A DNA stretch of 64,000 bases from Ichthyophis bannanicus (taxonomy: Eukaryota > Chordata > Amphibia > Gymnophiona > Ichthyophiidae). Positions 10,769 to 21,174 of this stretch are shown here, piece by piece. Within the stretch, counting starts at the first letter, position 1, and the number at the start of each line of letters is the position of its first letter. Below the pieces are notes generated by a model. It had not been told where the DNA came from, did not search any database, and saw only the letters and a program-made list of their open reading frames with translations. The stretch spans positions 1,672,206,800 through 1,672,270,799 of the forward strand of contig CM066031.1 of NCBI GenBank assembly GCA_033557465.1, in the 5' to 3' direction. A program made the translations under genes and the position numbers.

Positions 10769-11797
10769 ATGACGACAGCAAGGAAAAAGATGGCAGACAT
10801 AAGAGAGTACATGTTCTCAGCTGTAAGAGGTGAGCAGAGAGAAGGAGGAAAAATGGGAGGTGAAGCAAACATGGAGGCCTAGTATGAAGAGCAGCTGGGT
10901 ACCTTGGAGGAGGTGCAGAGTAAAAGCGCCGTGGTGCAGATTTCTAAGGAAGAACTCTAGTACTGGTTCGGCGCGCTGCGATCAGAAATGGCGGGATTCA
11001 GAACGGACATGGAGGCAGCCATAATGGAGTTTCACGCTGATGTGCAGGAACTGGGGAAAAGAGTGGAGGCGGCAAAAGGGCAAGTAGAGGAGGTGCGAAG
11101 TAATGTGAGCGCAATAAATAAAGCAGTGAACAGTTTGGAAGTTGCAAAGGAACAGATTGAGCTGAAGCTTGAAGCCTTGGAAAACCGGGCAAGAAGGCAA
11201 AATTTAAGAATAAAGGGGGTGCCGGAAAGTGAAGAATATAGAGACTGTGAACAGACGGCATAAGATATATGCATGGTGGTGTCGGAGGAGCATGAGGACA
11301 GAGAGGAGGCACTGGAAGTGAAAATAGACAGAGCACACCGTACGCTTGGCCCAAGGAGAGGGGAGGCACCAAGGTACATTATTATATGCCTCAAGGACTT
11401 TAAAACTAAAGAAACAATAATAAGATGAGAGGGAGCAGGCCCCCTTGAGTGGAAAGGAAACAAGGTGGCAATTTTTGTAGACTTGGCTGCAGCCACCCTA
11501 CAACGCAGAAGAGAATGGAGAGGATTTACAACGAGGGTAAGGGAAGAGAATATCAAATATAAATGGCTGTACCCAGCAGGACTTGCGTTTACCAGCCAAG
11601 GCATTACAAGGCAGGCGTTAACAGCAACTCAGTTGGCGGCAGAGATGAAGGAAGCAGAAGTCACACGTTTACCAGAGGTGGAAGAAATTAGAAAACCAGT
11701 GAATGGACAGACAACAAGATGGCAGAGAGTGGAGAGCAAAGAGAGGAAAAGTAAATGTGTAATGCTAAAAAGAAAGGACATGGGACTGAGCACATAA
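10769..11797 (+). pseudogene. L1/Tx1 ORF1p
   Basis: Candidate ATG at 10769 (MTTARKKMADI). A coiled coil spans roughly 10988-11190 (VEEVRSNVSAINKAVNSLE), followed by the RRM start LENRARRQNLRIKG and a C-terminal domain with YIIICLKDFKTKE, VAIFVDLAAAT and KWLYPAGL. These are the three parts of L1-type ORF1 proteins, which package the RNA. Breaks are a frameshift near 10880, TAA at 11261-11263 and TGA at 11426-11428. The rest is in one frame. Confidence 0.8.
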
Positions 11798-12143
11798 ACA
11801 GAGGGGAGAGAAATGAAGAAAGAATGGAAGACAACAGCAAGGAAGAAGAAGCTGCAAGGATGGACTGAGTATATGATGTGACGGGGGAGAGGGGGGTAAG
11901 GTTAAATGAGCATGGATAAGAATGGGGGGAGATTAAGATAAGAAGAGAGTGTGATGTGAAATGTGTATCATGAGGGGGAGGGGGAAAATGATGCCACAGA
12001 GGAAGTGGAAGCTACTAAATGGTAGAAAGAAGGAGGAGGGGGGGGGGGGAGGTTGGGAGGAAGGGAAATAAGAGGGGGTGGGAAGAGGGGAGGGTACCTG
12101 GATCCTGTGTTTGCAAGAAGAGGAGGTACAGAGAATTGAAGTT
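11798..12143 (+). other. L1 inter-ORF spacer
   Basis: Purine-rich, with a G run at about 12039-12049. No ORF is recognised here. Confidence 0.5.
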
Positions 12144-12915
12144 ATGGGTAGTAAGGAAAAGCAGCTTGATGAATGTAAGATTGTAACCATAAATGTGAAA
12201 GGCCTCAATTCCTGGTATAAAAGGCAGGCCCTAATAAAAGAGAGCAACAGATTAAGAGCGGATGTTGTGTTTATACAAGAAACACATCTAAAAAAAAGTA
12301 CAAGAAAGATGGTTGATGTGTAAAGAATATGATAAAGTGTATCTGGCCCATAACCGTGAATCGCCAAAGACGGGGGGAGTGGGAATGCTATTTGCAAGAG
12401 GGTTGAGTGTGGAAGAAGAGCATGTGGAGAGAGACCCGGAAGGGCGTTTTATTTTGTGGAAAGAGAAAATAGAAGAGAGTAGAAGAGAGGCCCATAGTAG
12501 TAGGGAGTACACAGGGTGGTCCAAAAAAAGTGAGAACATCTCGTAGCATATAAGTTATTTAAAAATTCAAAAAGACAGATGTAAACGATTTAAAAAAGGT
12601 AAATAAGTAAACTAGTTAAGCTTTTAATTTACAAGATGTTCTCACTTTTTTGGGCCATCCTGTATATGCGCCAAACACACAGCAAGGGAGGTTTTATGGA
12701 AAGCTCTATGAGATGGTGGAACCACATATGCAAAGCCTGGTGATATTAGGAGGGGATTTCAATGCAACACTGAACCCTAGAATAGATACTATGGGGGGTA
12801 ATAAGTATGGGCCTAAGGGGGTAAGCAAGAAGCTGGGGAAGCTATTATATAAATTCGGCACAGTGGATGTTTGGAGACACATACATGGCAACAAGAGAGA
12901 ATATACACACTATTC
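12144..12915 (+). pseudogene. L1/Tx1 ORF2 endonuclease, part 1
   Basis: The apurinic-like endonuclease that nicks the target. It shows KIVTINVKGLNSWYKR, VVFIQETHL, GGVGMLFARG, then after the MITE IYAPNTQQGRFY and LVILGGDFNATLNP, all standard L1-clade motifs in order. A frameshift lies near 12300 and the MITE breaks the frame at 12510-12664. The piece ends in REYTHYS at the DIRS-B border and resumes at 19904. Confidence 0.82.
12510..12664. mobile_element. 155-bp MITE with mariner-like TIRs
   Basis: About 31-bp terminal inverted repeats: left CACAGGGTGGTCCAAAAAAA then GTGAGAACATC, right the inverse with 3-4 differences. It is flanked by TA on both sides (12508-12509 and 12665-12666). It has no coding capacity. 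TA duplication and CAGGGTGGTCC ends fit the Tc1/mariner superfamily. Removal rejoins the L1 endonuclease frame. Confidence 0.85.
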
Positions 12916-13073
12916 TCCAGGACCAAGCAGGAAGTCAGTCCTCACATATGGGTGTCATCGGCGCCGATGAAGCCCCAGCGGAGCATTTCCCCAGCTTTCC
13001 ATGAAAGCCTTTGGGAATGCTGGCACGCATGAGCGGTTCCCTTCCCGCCTAAAGGTGCCATCTTACCTCAGTC
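12916..13073 (+). repeat. DIRS-B left inverted terminal repeat
   Basis: From TCCAGGACCAAGCAGGAAG to TTACCTCAGTC. It matches the reverse complement of 18527-18697 almost perfectly inside, while the outer 30 bases differ (AGGACCAAGCAGGAAGTC versus AGGAGCAGCAGGAATC). Confidence 0.9.
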
Positions 13074-13325
13074 TCTTTTTTTCCGAGAAGCCCACCGGAC
13101 GTGTGTCCTGTTCTCCCGGATAAAAGTGATTTTTTCTTCGGCGATTTTTCGCTATTTTTTCTCCGGTTCGACGCCGGTTCCCCTCCCGCTGGGTTCGGTA
13201 CACCGGTATCAAGCCCGTTTATTTCTTTTTCGGTTTTTGCCCTTCGTGGCTGGCGTTCGCGCCTTTTTTTCATTTTTTCCCTGGAAGGCCGGTCTTTTGA
13301 CCTCGCAGGGGCTCTTTTTTCCCCG

Positions 13326-15253
13326 ATGGCTTCAAGTGGTTTCAAAAAGTGTGATCGGTGTAAGAAACTTATGTCTCTCACCGACACACATGACTGCTGC
13401 CATTGGTGCCTCGGCCCTGACCACGACCCCAAGTCGTGTGGGCCATGTGGGAAGATGTCTTCCAAGGCACTCAAGAGGCGACAGCATCAGAAGGAAAGGT
13501 TTTTCTCGGACTCTGCCTCTGGCCAGGCCCGGACCTCGTCTGAGGCCTCGACATCTCGGGATTACGATCCCAAGCGCCGTCAAAGCTCCTCGGACAGGGG
13601 GTCCCCCGACCGGGAACACAAGAGGAAGAAATGGCTCGCGAGGGCGGCGTCGGAGGAGGTCCCTGGTCCCTCGAGGGCCAGGTCTAAGACCCCCGACCGC
13701 CGTCCCGGGCCCGTGGACCAAGAGAAGCCTGCCAAAGTTCCTCGCGTGGAGCTGGAGTCTGCTGGACACGTAAGCCCCGTTGTCCTCGTGGACTCTCCTC
13801 CCAGAGAGCCGACGTCGGGCCCGGCGCCGCCGGGGCGCGAGTCAGTGGCTGCTGCGTCTCCCGAGCTGAGTCTCAGGATGACAGCCTTGGAGTGCAGATT
13901 GTCTGCCTTCATGGAGCAGCAGCGGGCACTGATGGCCAGCCTGTCTGGTGCATCTGCCCCGACCACCGGGACGTCGACTTCGAAGTCAACCCCGGAGACC
14001 GAGCCGATACTCGAGACCCTCGTGGCTCGAAGTTGTCCTCGGTTGAGGTCTCCCTCGACCTCCCGTTCGGGACCGAGGGTGTCGACGCCAGTGCCCCTGG
14101 CGTCGGGGCGGGTGCCTCGGGGCCCCGTGGGGTTGGACCCTGACTCCTCCTCGGATGAGTCCGACTGGGAGACGGAGGACGAGGAGTCTCCCGATACTTT
14201 TAAGACTCGGTGCGTCCCGTCGGACTCACCACAGTCTGAGCCCAGGAGTAGATCCCCTCGGAGGACACTAGGTTCTCGGAGTTTGTTCGGGATATGGCCG
14301 CTGCCTTGGCTATCCCTGCCGATCCCAAGGAAGAGCCTCGAGCCGAGGAGCTCGATGCTCTACAGTATGACTCTCCTCCGAAGGAGGCCTTTACTGTCCC
14401 GGTTCCTCCGATGCTGGAATGGCTCCTCTTCCGAATGTGGGAGGCACCGGCCTCGGCGCAGGTTCTGAGCAAGCGGGTCGATTCCATCTATTGGCTCCGC
14501 AAGAGTCCTGGTTTCCAGAAAGCACAGCTACCACACCATTCCATGGTTGTGGAATCGGCCATGCATCGTCTGAAGAGCCAGAAGATGCACTCTGCGGTGC
14601 CCCCCGGCAGGGAGGCCCGCAACCTCGATGGCATCGGTAGGAAGTGCTTCCAGGGGTCCGTGCTTGCTTGCCGTGTCCAGTCTTACCAGCTGTACATGGG
14701 CATGCACTTGCAAGACCTGGCCCAGGAGTTGGCCGAATTCTCTGCTGGTCTCTCCGGGGAACCCTTGCAGCGATTTAAGACCTTGTCCTCGGGGATTCGG
14801 GAATGCTCCAAGTTCATTTCCCGTGCCGCCTACGATGGCTTCGAGGCTTCGGCCCGAGTTGCGGCTACCGGCATCGCGGCTCGACGCCAGGCGTGGCTGC
14901 AGTCATCAGACCTCGAGCCATGGGTTCAGGACAAGTTGGTCGATGTCCCCTGCCAAGGTGAGAACCTTTTTGGCAAACCCGTGACCGAGAAGGCCGCTCA
15001 GCTCGAAACCGAGCACCTTACCCGGACAAGGCTGTCGAGGAAGACCTCTGCCCCTTCACATAAGAAGAAGGGCTCGGGTAAAAAGTCCTTTTACCCGAGG
15101 AAGGGCACTGCCTACAAACAGTACCCTCAGTATCAGGCTGCCCAAGCTGCCCCCCAGGGTCAGCAATCCAAGGGCCAGGGTAATGGGCCCCGTAGGCAAA
15201 GAACCCCCAAGCCTCAGGCCCCTGTTACCACTCAGCAGGGTGGGGGTTTTTGA
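13326..15253 (+). pseudogene. DIRS-B gag-like ORF (one frameshift)
   Basis: Starts MASSGFKKCDRCKKL at 13326, with a Cys/His-rich head (CDRCKK, CCHWCLGPDHDPKSCGPC) that could bind zinc. A long Ser/Pro/Arg/Glu-rich region follows in the first frame. Near 14230-14290 the frame shifts to 14294-15253, which holds the conserved helical DIRS gag segment (EEPRAEELDALQYDSPPKEA, FRMWEAP, GFQKAQLPHHSMVVE, EPWVQDKL, GENLFG) and a Lys/Gln-rich tail. The same head and body are found in DIRS-C and DIRS-D. Its role is inferred as the RNA-binding coat protein. Confidence 0.8.
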
Positions 15254-17165
15254 CTCCTTGAGCGTAGCCACTCCGTCCCTGTTTTCCCAACCCTGCACAG
15301 GCGGTCGCCTTGTACTCTTTGCCCACCAGTGGCCTCTCATTACCACCGACAGTTGGGTGCTGGACGTAGTCCAAAAGGGCTATGCCCTGCATTTTCATCA
15401 ACTGCCTCTGCCTTACTTCCCAGGGGAGCCCTTAAGGCCTCCCCTGCACACAGACCTTCTCCTTCGAGAGCTCCAAGGTCTGTTGGTGGACAGGGCGGTG
15501 GAGCCTTTGCCTCCCCACTTGCAAGGTCACGGATTCTACTCCAGGTATTTCCTGGTACCCAAAAGAACCGGTGGCCTTCGACCCATTCTGGACCTCAGGA
15601 ACCTCAACAAGTTCCTAGAGAAAGAAAAGTTCAAGATGCTTACTCTTGGAACACTTCTGCCCTACCTCCAGCAGGGAGATTGGCTATGCTTCTTAGATCT
15701 AAAGGATGCGTACACTCACATCCTCATACATCCAGACCACAGAAAGTACCTCAGGTTCATTGTGGGAGGAAACCATTATCAGTACAGGGTACTACCTTTT
15801 GGCCTGACCTCTGCTCCCAGGGTCTTTACCAAGTGCCTGGCAGTGGTTGCGGCCTACCTGAGAAATCAAGGCATCTTTGTTTTTCCCTATCTGGACGACT
15901 GGCTCATAAGGGGTCAGACGTCCGTGGAGGCCCGACAAGCCACCCTCAGAATCATTGCTCTGCTTCAAAACGTGGGCTTTGTCATAAACTTCGCAAAGTC
16001 CACTTTGCTCCCCTCCCAGAACTTGGAGTTCATAGGGGCAAGGTTGGATTCTCAACTGGCAAAAGCATTCTTGCCAGAAGACAGGGCTCAAAGACTGATG
16101 GACGTGGCCAAACAGTTCCTAAACAGGTCCCTGGTCTCCGCCAGACTCTGCCTCAGACTTCTGGGCCACATGGCTTCGACAGTGCATGTGACTCCCAATG
16201 CCAGATTCCATATGAGGCCTGCACAGTGGTTCCTTCGGACTCAGTGGTCTCAAGCCACAGGCCGCTTAAGAGACAGGATAAAGGTGTCCAGACCCCTTTT
16301 GACCTCCCTCAGCTGGTGGCTACATCCACCCAATCTGCTGAAGGGGATGCCCTTCCAAATGCCAGAATACTCAGTGGTCCTCACCACCGACGCCTCTCTG
16401 AAGGGCTGGGGTACTCATTGTCTAGACAAGTGCACTCAGGGCCTCTGGTCTCCCTGGGAGGCAGCCCAACAAATCAATCTCCTGGAACTTCAAGCTATCC
16501 GCTTAGCTCTCAAGGCTTTTTCTCCGGCCCTGGCTCACCGCTCAATCTTGATTCAAACAGACAACTAGGTAGCCATGTTTTATGTGAACAAACAGGGCGG
16601 GACTGGGTCCAAGCTCCTTTGTCGAGAGACTCAGGACCTTTGTTCCTTTGCCCTGCAGCACAACATGCTTCTCAAGGCGGTGTACCTTCCAGGCCAGGAG
16701 AACTGCCTGGCCGACCGGTTGAACAGAATTCTGCAGCCCCATGAGTGGCAGCTGCATCCCTTGGTCGTTCAGAAGATCTTCCTGAAGTGGGGACTCCCTT
16801 GGATAGATCTCTTTGCCAGTCCACTGAACAAGCAACTGCCCAAGTTCTGCTCCAGGCAACTGCATCCTTTGAGAATAGCACCAGATGCTTTTCTGATATC
16901 CTGGTCTCAGGGCCTCCTGTATGTGTTTCCTCCCACGCCCTTGGTGGCCCAAACTCTTTTCAAGACTCTTCAGGACAAGGCCTCGGTCCTGCTGGTAGCT
17001 CCCAGGTGGCCGAGGCAGCCTTGGTTTCCACTTCTGCTTCAGCTGGCAGTGGATTCCCCACTATCTCTGGGGTTACAACCCGACCTTCTCTCACAGGAGC
17101 AGAGTTACCTTCTGCACCCCAATCTCAAAGCTCTCAATTTGATGGCCTGGAGGCTGCAAGGGTAG
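15183..17165 (+). pseudogene. DIRS-B reverse transcriptase-RNase H (pol)
   Basis: A continuous frame with one TAG at 16566-16568. RT has RYFLVPKRTGGLRPILDL, WLCFLDLKDAYTHILI, VLPFGLTSAPRVFTK and the catalytic YLDDWLI. RNase H follows with VLTTDASLKGWGTH, INLLELQAIRLAL and IQTDN, then the stop, then VAMFYVNKQGGTGS and YLPGQENCLADRLNR. The other DIRS copies have Gln at the stop position (QTDNQVAMFYVNK), so CAG to TAG explains it. The tail after RNase H (WIDLFASPLNKQLPKFCSR, VLLVAPRWP) is typical of DIRS pol. It overlaps gag by 70 nt and the recombinase by about 420 nt. Confidence 0.88.
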
Positions 17166-18202
17166 TTTTGGCTCCCTGGGGCCTACCTCAGGATGTTGAG
17201 GAGGTTGTCCTAGCCTCTAGGAAACAGTCCACTAGGAAAACCTATGCCCTCAAATGGAAGAGGTTTTCTGTGTGGTGTCAGCTACATACAGAGGATCCTT
17301 TCTCCTGTACTGTGCCAGTAGTGCTTCAGTACTTACTGCACTTGTCCTATCAGGGACTTAAGTCCAATTCTGTTCGAGTCCACCTCTCAGCTATAGCAGC
17401 TCACCACTCACTGGTGGAGGGACATTCTCTGTCTGATCACCCTTTGGTGTCCCGCTTTCTCAGGGGCTTGCTTCTGCTCAAGCCTCCCATCCGTCCTCCT
17501 GCTCCTGAGTGGGAGCTGAATGTGGTCCTGCAATAACTGACCCGCCCACCCTTTGAGCCGATGGCTATTTGCCCTCTACGCTTCCTCTCCTGGAAGACTC
17601 TCTTCCTGATAGCCCTCACCTTGGCTAGGCGAGTGAGTGAGCTTCAGGCCCTGGTCTGTGATAGACCTTATACCAGGATTTATAGGAACAGGGTAGTCCT
17701 CAGGACTCATCCCAAGTTCCTTCCTAAGATTGACTCCTCTTTCCACCTCAATCAGGAGGTGATTCTTCCAACATTCTTCCCTAGGCCTCATGCTAGCCAG
17801 GCTGAAGCAGTCCTGCATACCCTGGACTGTAGGAGGGCCTTATCCTTCTACCTTGACCGTACGCAGGGGCATAGAAGAGCTATTCAGCTCTTCGTCTCCT
17901 TTGACCCCAATAGGTTGGGGTTGGCTGTGTCCAAGCGTACCTTGTCCATATGGGTGGCTGACTGTATCACCTGGGCTTACAAGGCGGCTGACCTTCCTTT
18001 GCAGGGTAGGGTCACGGCCCATCGTGTCAGGGCAATGGCTGCCTCAGTGGCTCATCTCTGCTCTGTGCCCTTGGTAGACATTTGTAGGGCTGCAACTTGG
18101 TCTTCAAGCCAGTCCTTTGCGGCCCATTACTGTCTGGAGAGGGAGTCCCGTAGGGACAGTGCTTTTGGCCAAGCAGTACTCCGGAATCTGTTTGAGGTTT
18201 AG
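16745..18202 (+). pseudogene. DIRS-B tyrosine recombinase (one TAA)
   Basis: Same-frame ORF of 486 codons interrupted only by TAA at 17534-17536 (VVLQ-stop-LTRPPFEP). The N-terminal domain has SRKQSTRKTYALKWKRF. The catalytic domain has the first Arg in LARRVSELQAL, the box AHRVRAMAAS, then DICRAATWSS and a Tyr in AAHYCLE. All catalytic residues can be seen. The stop is again explained by CAA to TAA, judged by comparison with LGQLMKPPFEP in DIRS-C. It works on the circular DNA intermediate. Confidence 0.88.
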
Positions 18203-18344
18203 GCAACTCCTGCACTCCTGCCCTCCTGCCCTCTGTTGGGCTACCGGTGGAGGTTGTGTCCTTGAAAAGCCTTTCTTTGCTGCTGAGACTAGAGGGAGTT
18301 CTCTTGTTCAACCTGGGTTCCTCGGTAGCCCAGAGCTAGGGAGT

Positions 18345-18448
18345 CACCCATATGTGAGGACTGACTTCCTGCTTGGTCCTGGAGAAAGAGTAGTTACTCA
18401 CCTGTAACAGGTGTTCTCCAGGAGCAGCAGGAATCAGTCCTCACAACC
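18345..18448 (+). repeat. DIRS-B internal complementary region
   Basis: It contains the complement of the left end (GACTTCCTGCTTGGTCCTGG), then AGAAAGAGTAGTTACTCACC, then the complement of the right end (GTAACAGGTGTTCTCCAGGA). It shows the sequence of the joined ends and confirms that the true right end of the element is at 19903 and not at 18697. Confidence 0.88.
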
Positions 18449-18526
18449 CTCCCTCCTCCCCTTGGAGTTGCAGTTGTACATAGTTTGTTTTTACATTTTT
18501 GTGTGCTGTTCTTAGCTATGTCATTT

Positions 18527-18697
18527 GACTGGGGTAAGATGGCACCTTTAGGCGGGAAGGGAACCGCACATGCGTGCCAGCATTCCCAAAGGCTTTCATG
18601 GAAAGCTGGGGAAATGCTCCGCTGGGGCTTCATCGGCGCCGATGACACCCATATGTGAGGACTGATTCCTGCTGCTCCTGGAGAACACCTGTTACAG
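18527..18697 (+). repeat. DIRS-B right inverted terminal repeat (main part)
   Basis: Inverted copy of the left repeat, ending in CACCTGTTACAG where the LTR-like element entered. The remaining 18 bases (GTGAGTAACTACTCTTTC) are at 19886-19903. Confidence 0.88.
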
Positions 18698-19881
18698 TGT
18701 GATGAGGTAACTAGTACAGAGCCTATGCTATATGAGGAAATGGCTAGCTCAGGGCCTATGGTAATAGGAAAAGAGGAAGAGCTTACCTCACAAACACATA
18801 GGCAGCAAACATATTCAGCTTTCAAAAAGCCCAAGTATAGTGGAGAAAACTTTCCATTCACCAAAGGTGACGCAGCAGAAAGCCAAAAGGCTAATCAAGC
18901 TCACCTGAGTGGAAGGACACGTACAACATGCAGAGAACAGCAGCATAAAAACTACAGGGAAAGCCCAGTAGAGGAGCAAAGGGAGGGGCTGGAGCCAAGG
19001 CAGCAAAGGCAGGAGCAGAAGCCAAAGGGTGGAGCAGGCTGTAGCTGCAGAGGAGTCTCCCAAGCCAGAGGGGGCCTCGGTCACTGGAGAGTGGGTAACC
19101 AAGAGGAAGGAAGTCCTCTCAACCAGCAGACCTTGCTAGGACCAGGAAGTAAAGGAAGTGTCCCGGTAGCAAGAGGCAGCAGACACAGACTCTCTTCAGA
19201 AAGTGATTTCAGCTTGGACCCGGCTACAGAGACGTGGAAGTCTTGGAGAGGAGCCAGCCAAAGCACAGAGAGAGAAGCTCATTACCCAGGGACAAAAGCT
19301 AAGTACCCTGTTGTAGCTAGAGGGAAAAAGCCAGGCATTGCCAGCAGGGCAAAGCCCAGTAACTGGGAGGAAAATCCCTATTGGAGAAGGAACCTGAGAG
19401 ATACAGTTCCTAGCACAGGACTCTTGAACCCTGTTGATGTAGAGCACTTACCAAATAGAATAACCAGTGTCATTCAGGGGAAGAGCTGTGAGGATTTCAG
19501 TTATAAAGATTGTTGTGTGCCTCCAAATACAGACTATGAGCAGATGCAATGGGAAAACCAGGAGTGTGATATAGAACTGGATTCCATGGATTGCACGCTT
19601 TGTCTGTCTGATAAAATTACATCCCTACGTTAGCCAGGCAAGCAAGAGTTCCGTGATGCATTGTGCTGGCGAAGAGTTTATTTTCTATTCTGTGAAGAAA
19701 CAGTTTTCTTTTGTGTTCCTTTGTGCTGTTCATAAAGAATCCTATGTGGGACGGGGAATAAAACCCGAATTATTTCTTTTGACTTAATTACACGGCTACT
19801 GACTATTTCTTTAATAAGGCAACCCACACCTCACGGCCCTAGGCGGGCGCCTAACAGGGCCAAAATGGGGTGCTGGTGACA
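18698..19881 (+). mobile_element. TG...CA LTR-like element A with internal ORF
   Basis: 1184 bp starting TGTGATGAGG and ending GGTGACA, flanked by the 4-bp duplication ACAG (18694-18697 and 19882-19885) within the DIRS-B terminal repeat. TG...CA ends and a 4-bp duplication are the signature of LTR-retroelement integration, so this is best read as a solo LTR. AATAAA lies at 19757-19762. No primer-binding site or internal region is present. A diverged relative of the same length sits at 22002-23179. Confidence 0.72.
18725..19633 (+). CDS. ORF inside LTR-like element A, unknown function
   Basis: 302 codons from the ATG 28 bases into the element, ending 248 bases before its end. The frame is also open from base 1 of the element (CDEVTSTEPM). 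The protein is hydrophilic and rich in Gln, Glu, Arg and Ser, with no signal peptide or membrane segment that I see. The C-terminus (MDCTLCLSDKITSLR) matches MDCTYTMSDSIQSLC of the second copy. I recognise no family. It may be the end of a polyprotein running into the 3' LTR, or an accessory protein coded in U3. Confidence 0.55.
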   Translation: MLYEEMASSGPMVIGKEEELTSQTHRQQTYSAFKKPKYSGENFPFTKGDAAESQKANQAHLSGRTRTTCREQQHKNYRESPVEEQREGLEPRQQRQEQKPKGGAGCSCRGVSQARGGLGHWRVGNQEEGSPLNQQTLLGPGSKGSVPVARGSRHRLSSESDFSLDPATETWKSWRGASQSTEREAHYPGTKAKYPVVARGKKPGIASRAKPSNWEENPYWRRNLRDTVPSTGLLNPVDVEHLPNRITSVIQGKSCEDFSYKDCCVPPNTDYEQMQWENQECDIELDSMDCTLCLSDKITSLR

Positions 19882-19903
19882 ACAGGTGAGTAACTACTCT
19901 TTC

Positions 19904-20910
19904 CCACCCACAAGAGTTACAGCAGAATAGACATAAGGGTAGATGGAAGAATAATAGAAAAGGTTAAGAGGGTGGATATAGGACCCATAAATTGGTCAGA
20001 CCATGCATCAGTGGAGGCTTCTTTGATGTTACAAAAAGTAGGAGGAGGTCTGCGTTTTTGGAGGTTGAATGAGTCCTTTATAGATGAGATGGAAGGGCAA
20101 AAAAGTATTCAGAACACGATAAGTTATTACGTGCATCATAATAAGGGGAGTGAAGTGAGGCCAGCCGGTGTATGGGATGGGTTGAAGGTGGTGGTAAGGG
20201 GACAATGTATAGTGCTGGCATCGAGACAGAAGAGAGGAAAAGAACAGAAAGAGCGGGAATTGTTAAAAGAGTTGAGATCAGAAGAGTTACTGCATAAGCA
20301 GAGAGGTGGAAGAAAGCGGCTGCAACCGATTAGAAAACTACGGGAAGAATTAGAAGGATTACATGAAGTTGAAGAGGCCTTTAGGTTAAATCAACTTAAA
20401 CACAAATTTTATGTACAGGGGGATAGACCAGGCAGATATTTTGCAAGAAAACTTTGGGAAAAAAGGGTGCAACAGCAGATCCTGAAAATAAGAGATGAGC
20501 AGGGAAGGTGGATTAGAGGTATGGAACAAATACAAAAAGTATTTTGAGAATACTATTGTAAGCTTTATGAATCGGAGCAACAAGGAGAGGGGGTGGATAT
20601 AGAACAGTACCTGGCAGAGATCACATAGAAGCAATTGGACTTAGAGCAACAGAAGGGGATGAATAGAGAGATTGCTAGAGAAGTAGTAGTAGAGGCTATA
20701 AAGAGTTTAAAGGAGGGTAAGGCGCCAGGATTGGATGGATTTACAGCCAGGTTTTATAACACTATTACAGAAGATGTTTAGGGTGGGGGACATCAAGAGG
20801 TGTGATTTCTAGGCTATACAAAGCACTGAGTAGACCCATGGACCGCATATGCGAGCCTGGGAGGCAGATTGGGGGGGGGGGTCACTGGGACTCTCAGAGA
20901 TTGGAAAACA
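19904..20910 (+). pseudogene. L1/Tx1 ORF2, part 2 (end of EN, start of RT)
   Basis: Resumes the L1 frame after DIRS-B: SRIDIRVDGRI, GPINWSDHASVEASL (the SDH motif of the endonuclease), then a long charged linker and IKSLKEGKAPGLDGFTARFY, the first RT motif. After about 20780 the RT palm is missing. What follows up to the DIRS-C border (LYKALSRPMDRIC in a shifted frame) belongs to the region just before the ORF2 C-terminus. Stops are at 20546, 20626 and later. Confidence 0.78.
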
Positions 20911-21095
20911 TAGTTACTCACCTGTAACAGGTGATCTCCGGGAACAGCAGGAATTTAGTCTTCACATATGGGTATCGTCGGTACCGACGGAGCCTGCGTG
21001 GGAACGCTCCCCAGTGTCCAATAGGAAAGCTTTTGGGTGCATACCACAGCGCCTGTGTGCTGCCTTCCCGCCATTCCAACTCTCCCTCTTCAGTT
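20911..21095 (-). repeat. DIRS-C 3' inverted terminal repeat
   Basis: Matches the inverse of 33444-33607 (for example GGAACGCTCCCCAG and CCAATAGGAAAGCTTTTGGG), with about 10% differences, which is more than in DIRS-B. Confidence 0.85.
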
Positions 21096-21174
21096 GAGTT
21101 TATAGCTGAGACAAAGGAGAGAGAGAAAGAGAGAGATAGAGAGACAACTCCTAGGGGCGGTGGGTGGGTTATGA

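Larger units (their letters stand above)
12916..19903 (+). mobile_element. DIRS-B, DIRS-type retroelement
   Basis: A complete element with left terminal repeat 12916-13073, gag, pol, recombinase, internal complementary region 18345-18448, and right repeat starting at 18527. The last bases of the right repeat are displaced to 19886-19903 by the LTR-like insertion 18698-19881. The trinucleotide TTC is shared between left border (12913-12915), right border (19901-19903) and the joined ends in the internal region. The L1 frame is restored on removal. The two terminal repeats differ at only a few positions, so the copy is fairly young. Confidence 0.9.

Noticed and set aside
13101..13325. N-terminal extension of the DIRS-B gag frame before 13326
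   Set aside because: It is Phe/Ser-rich text from a pyrimidine-rich leader. The sister copies start at the MxxxxxFKK head, so the ATG at 13326 is preferred.
15329..16744. 471-codon second-frame ORF over DIRS-B pol
   Set aside because: A shadow frame. Sister DIRS copies do not keep it open and it shows no domain.
18698..19881. A DNA transposon instead of an LTR-like element
   Set aside because: The ends are TG...CA with no terminal inverted repeat beyond two bases. The 4-bp duplication and internal poly(A) signal fit LTR integration better, though a full-length relative is needed to prove it.
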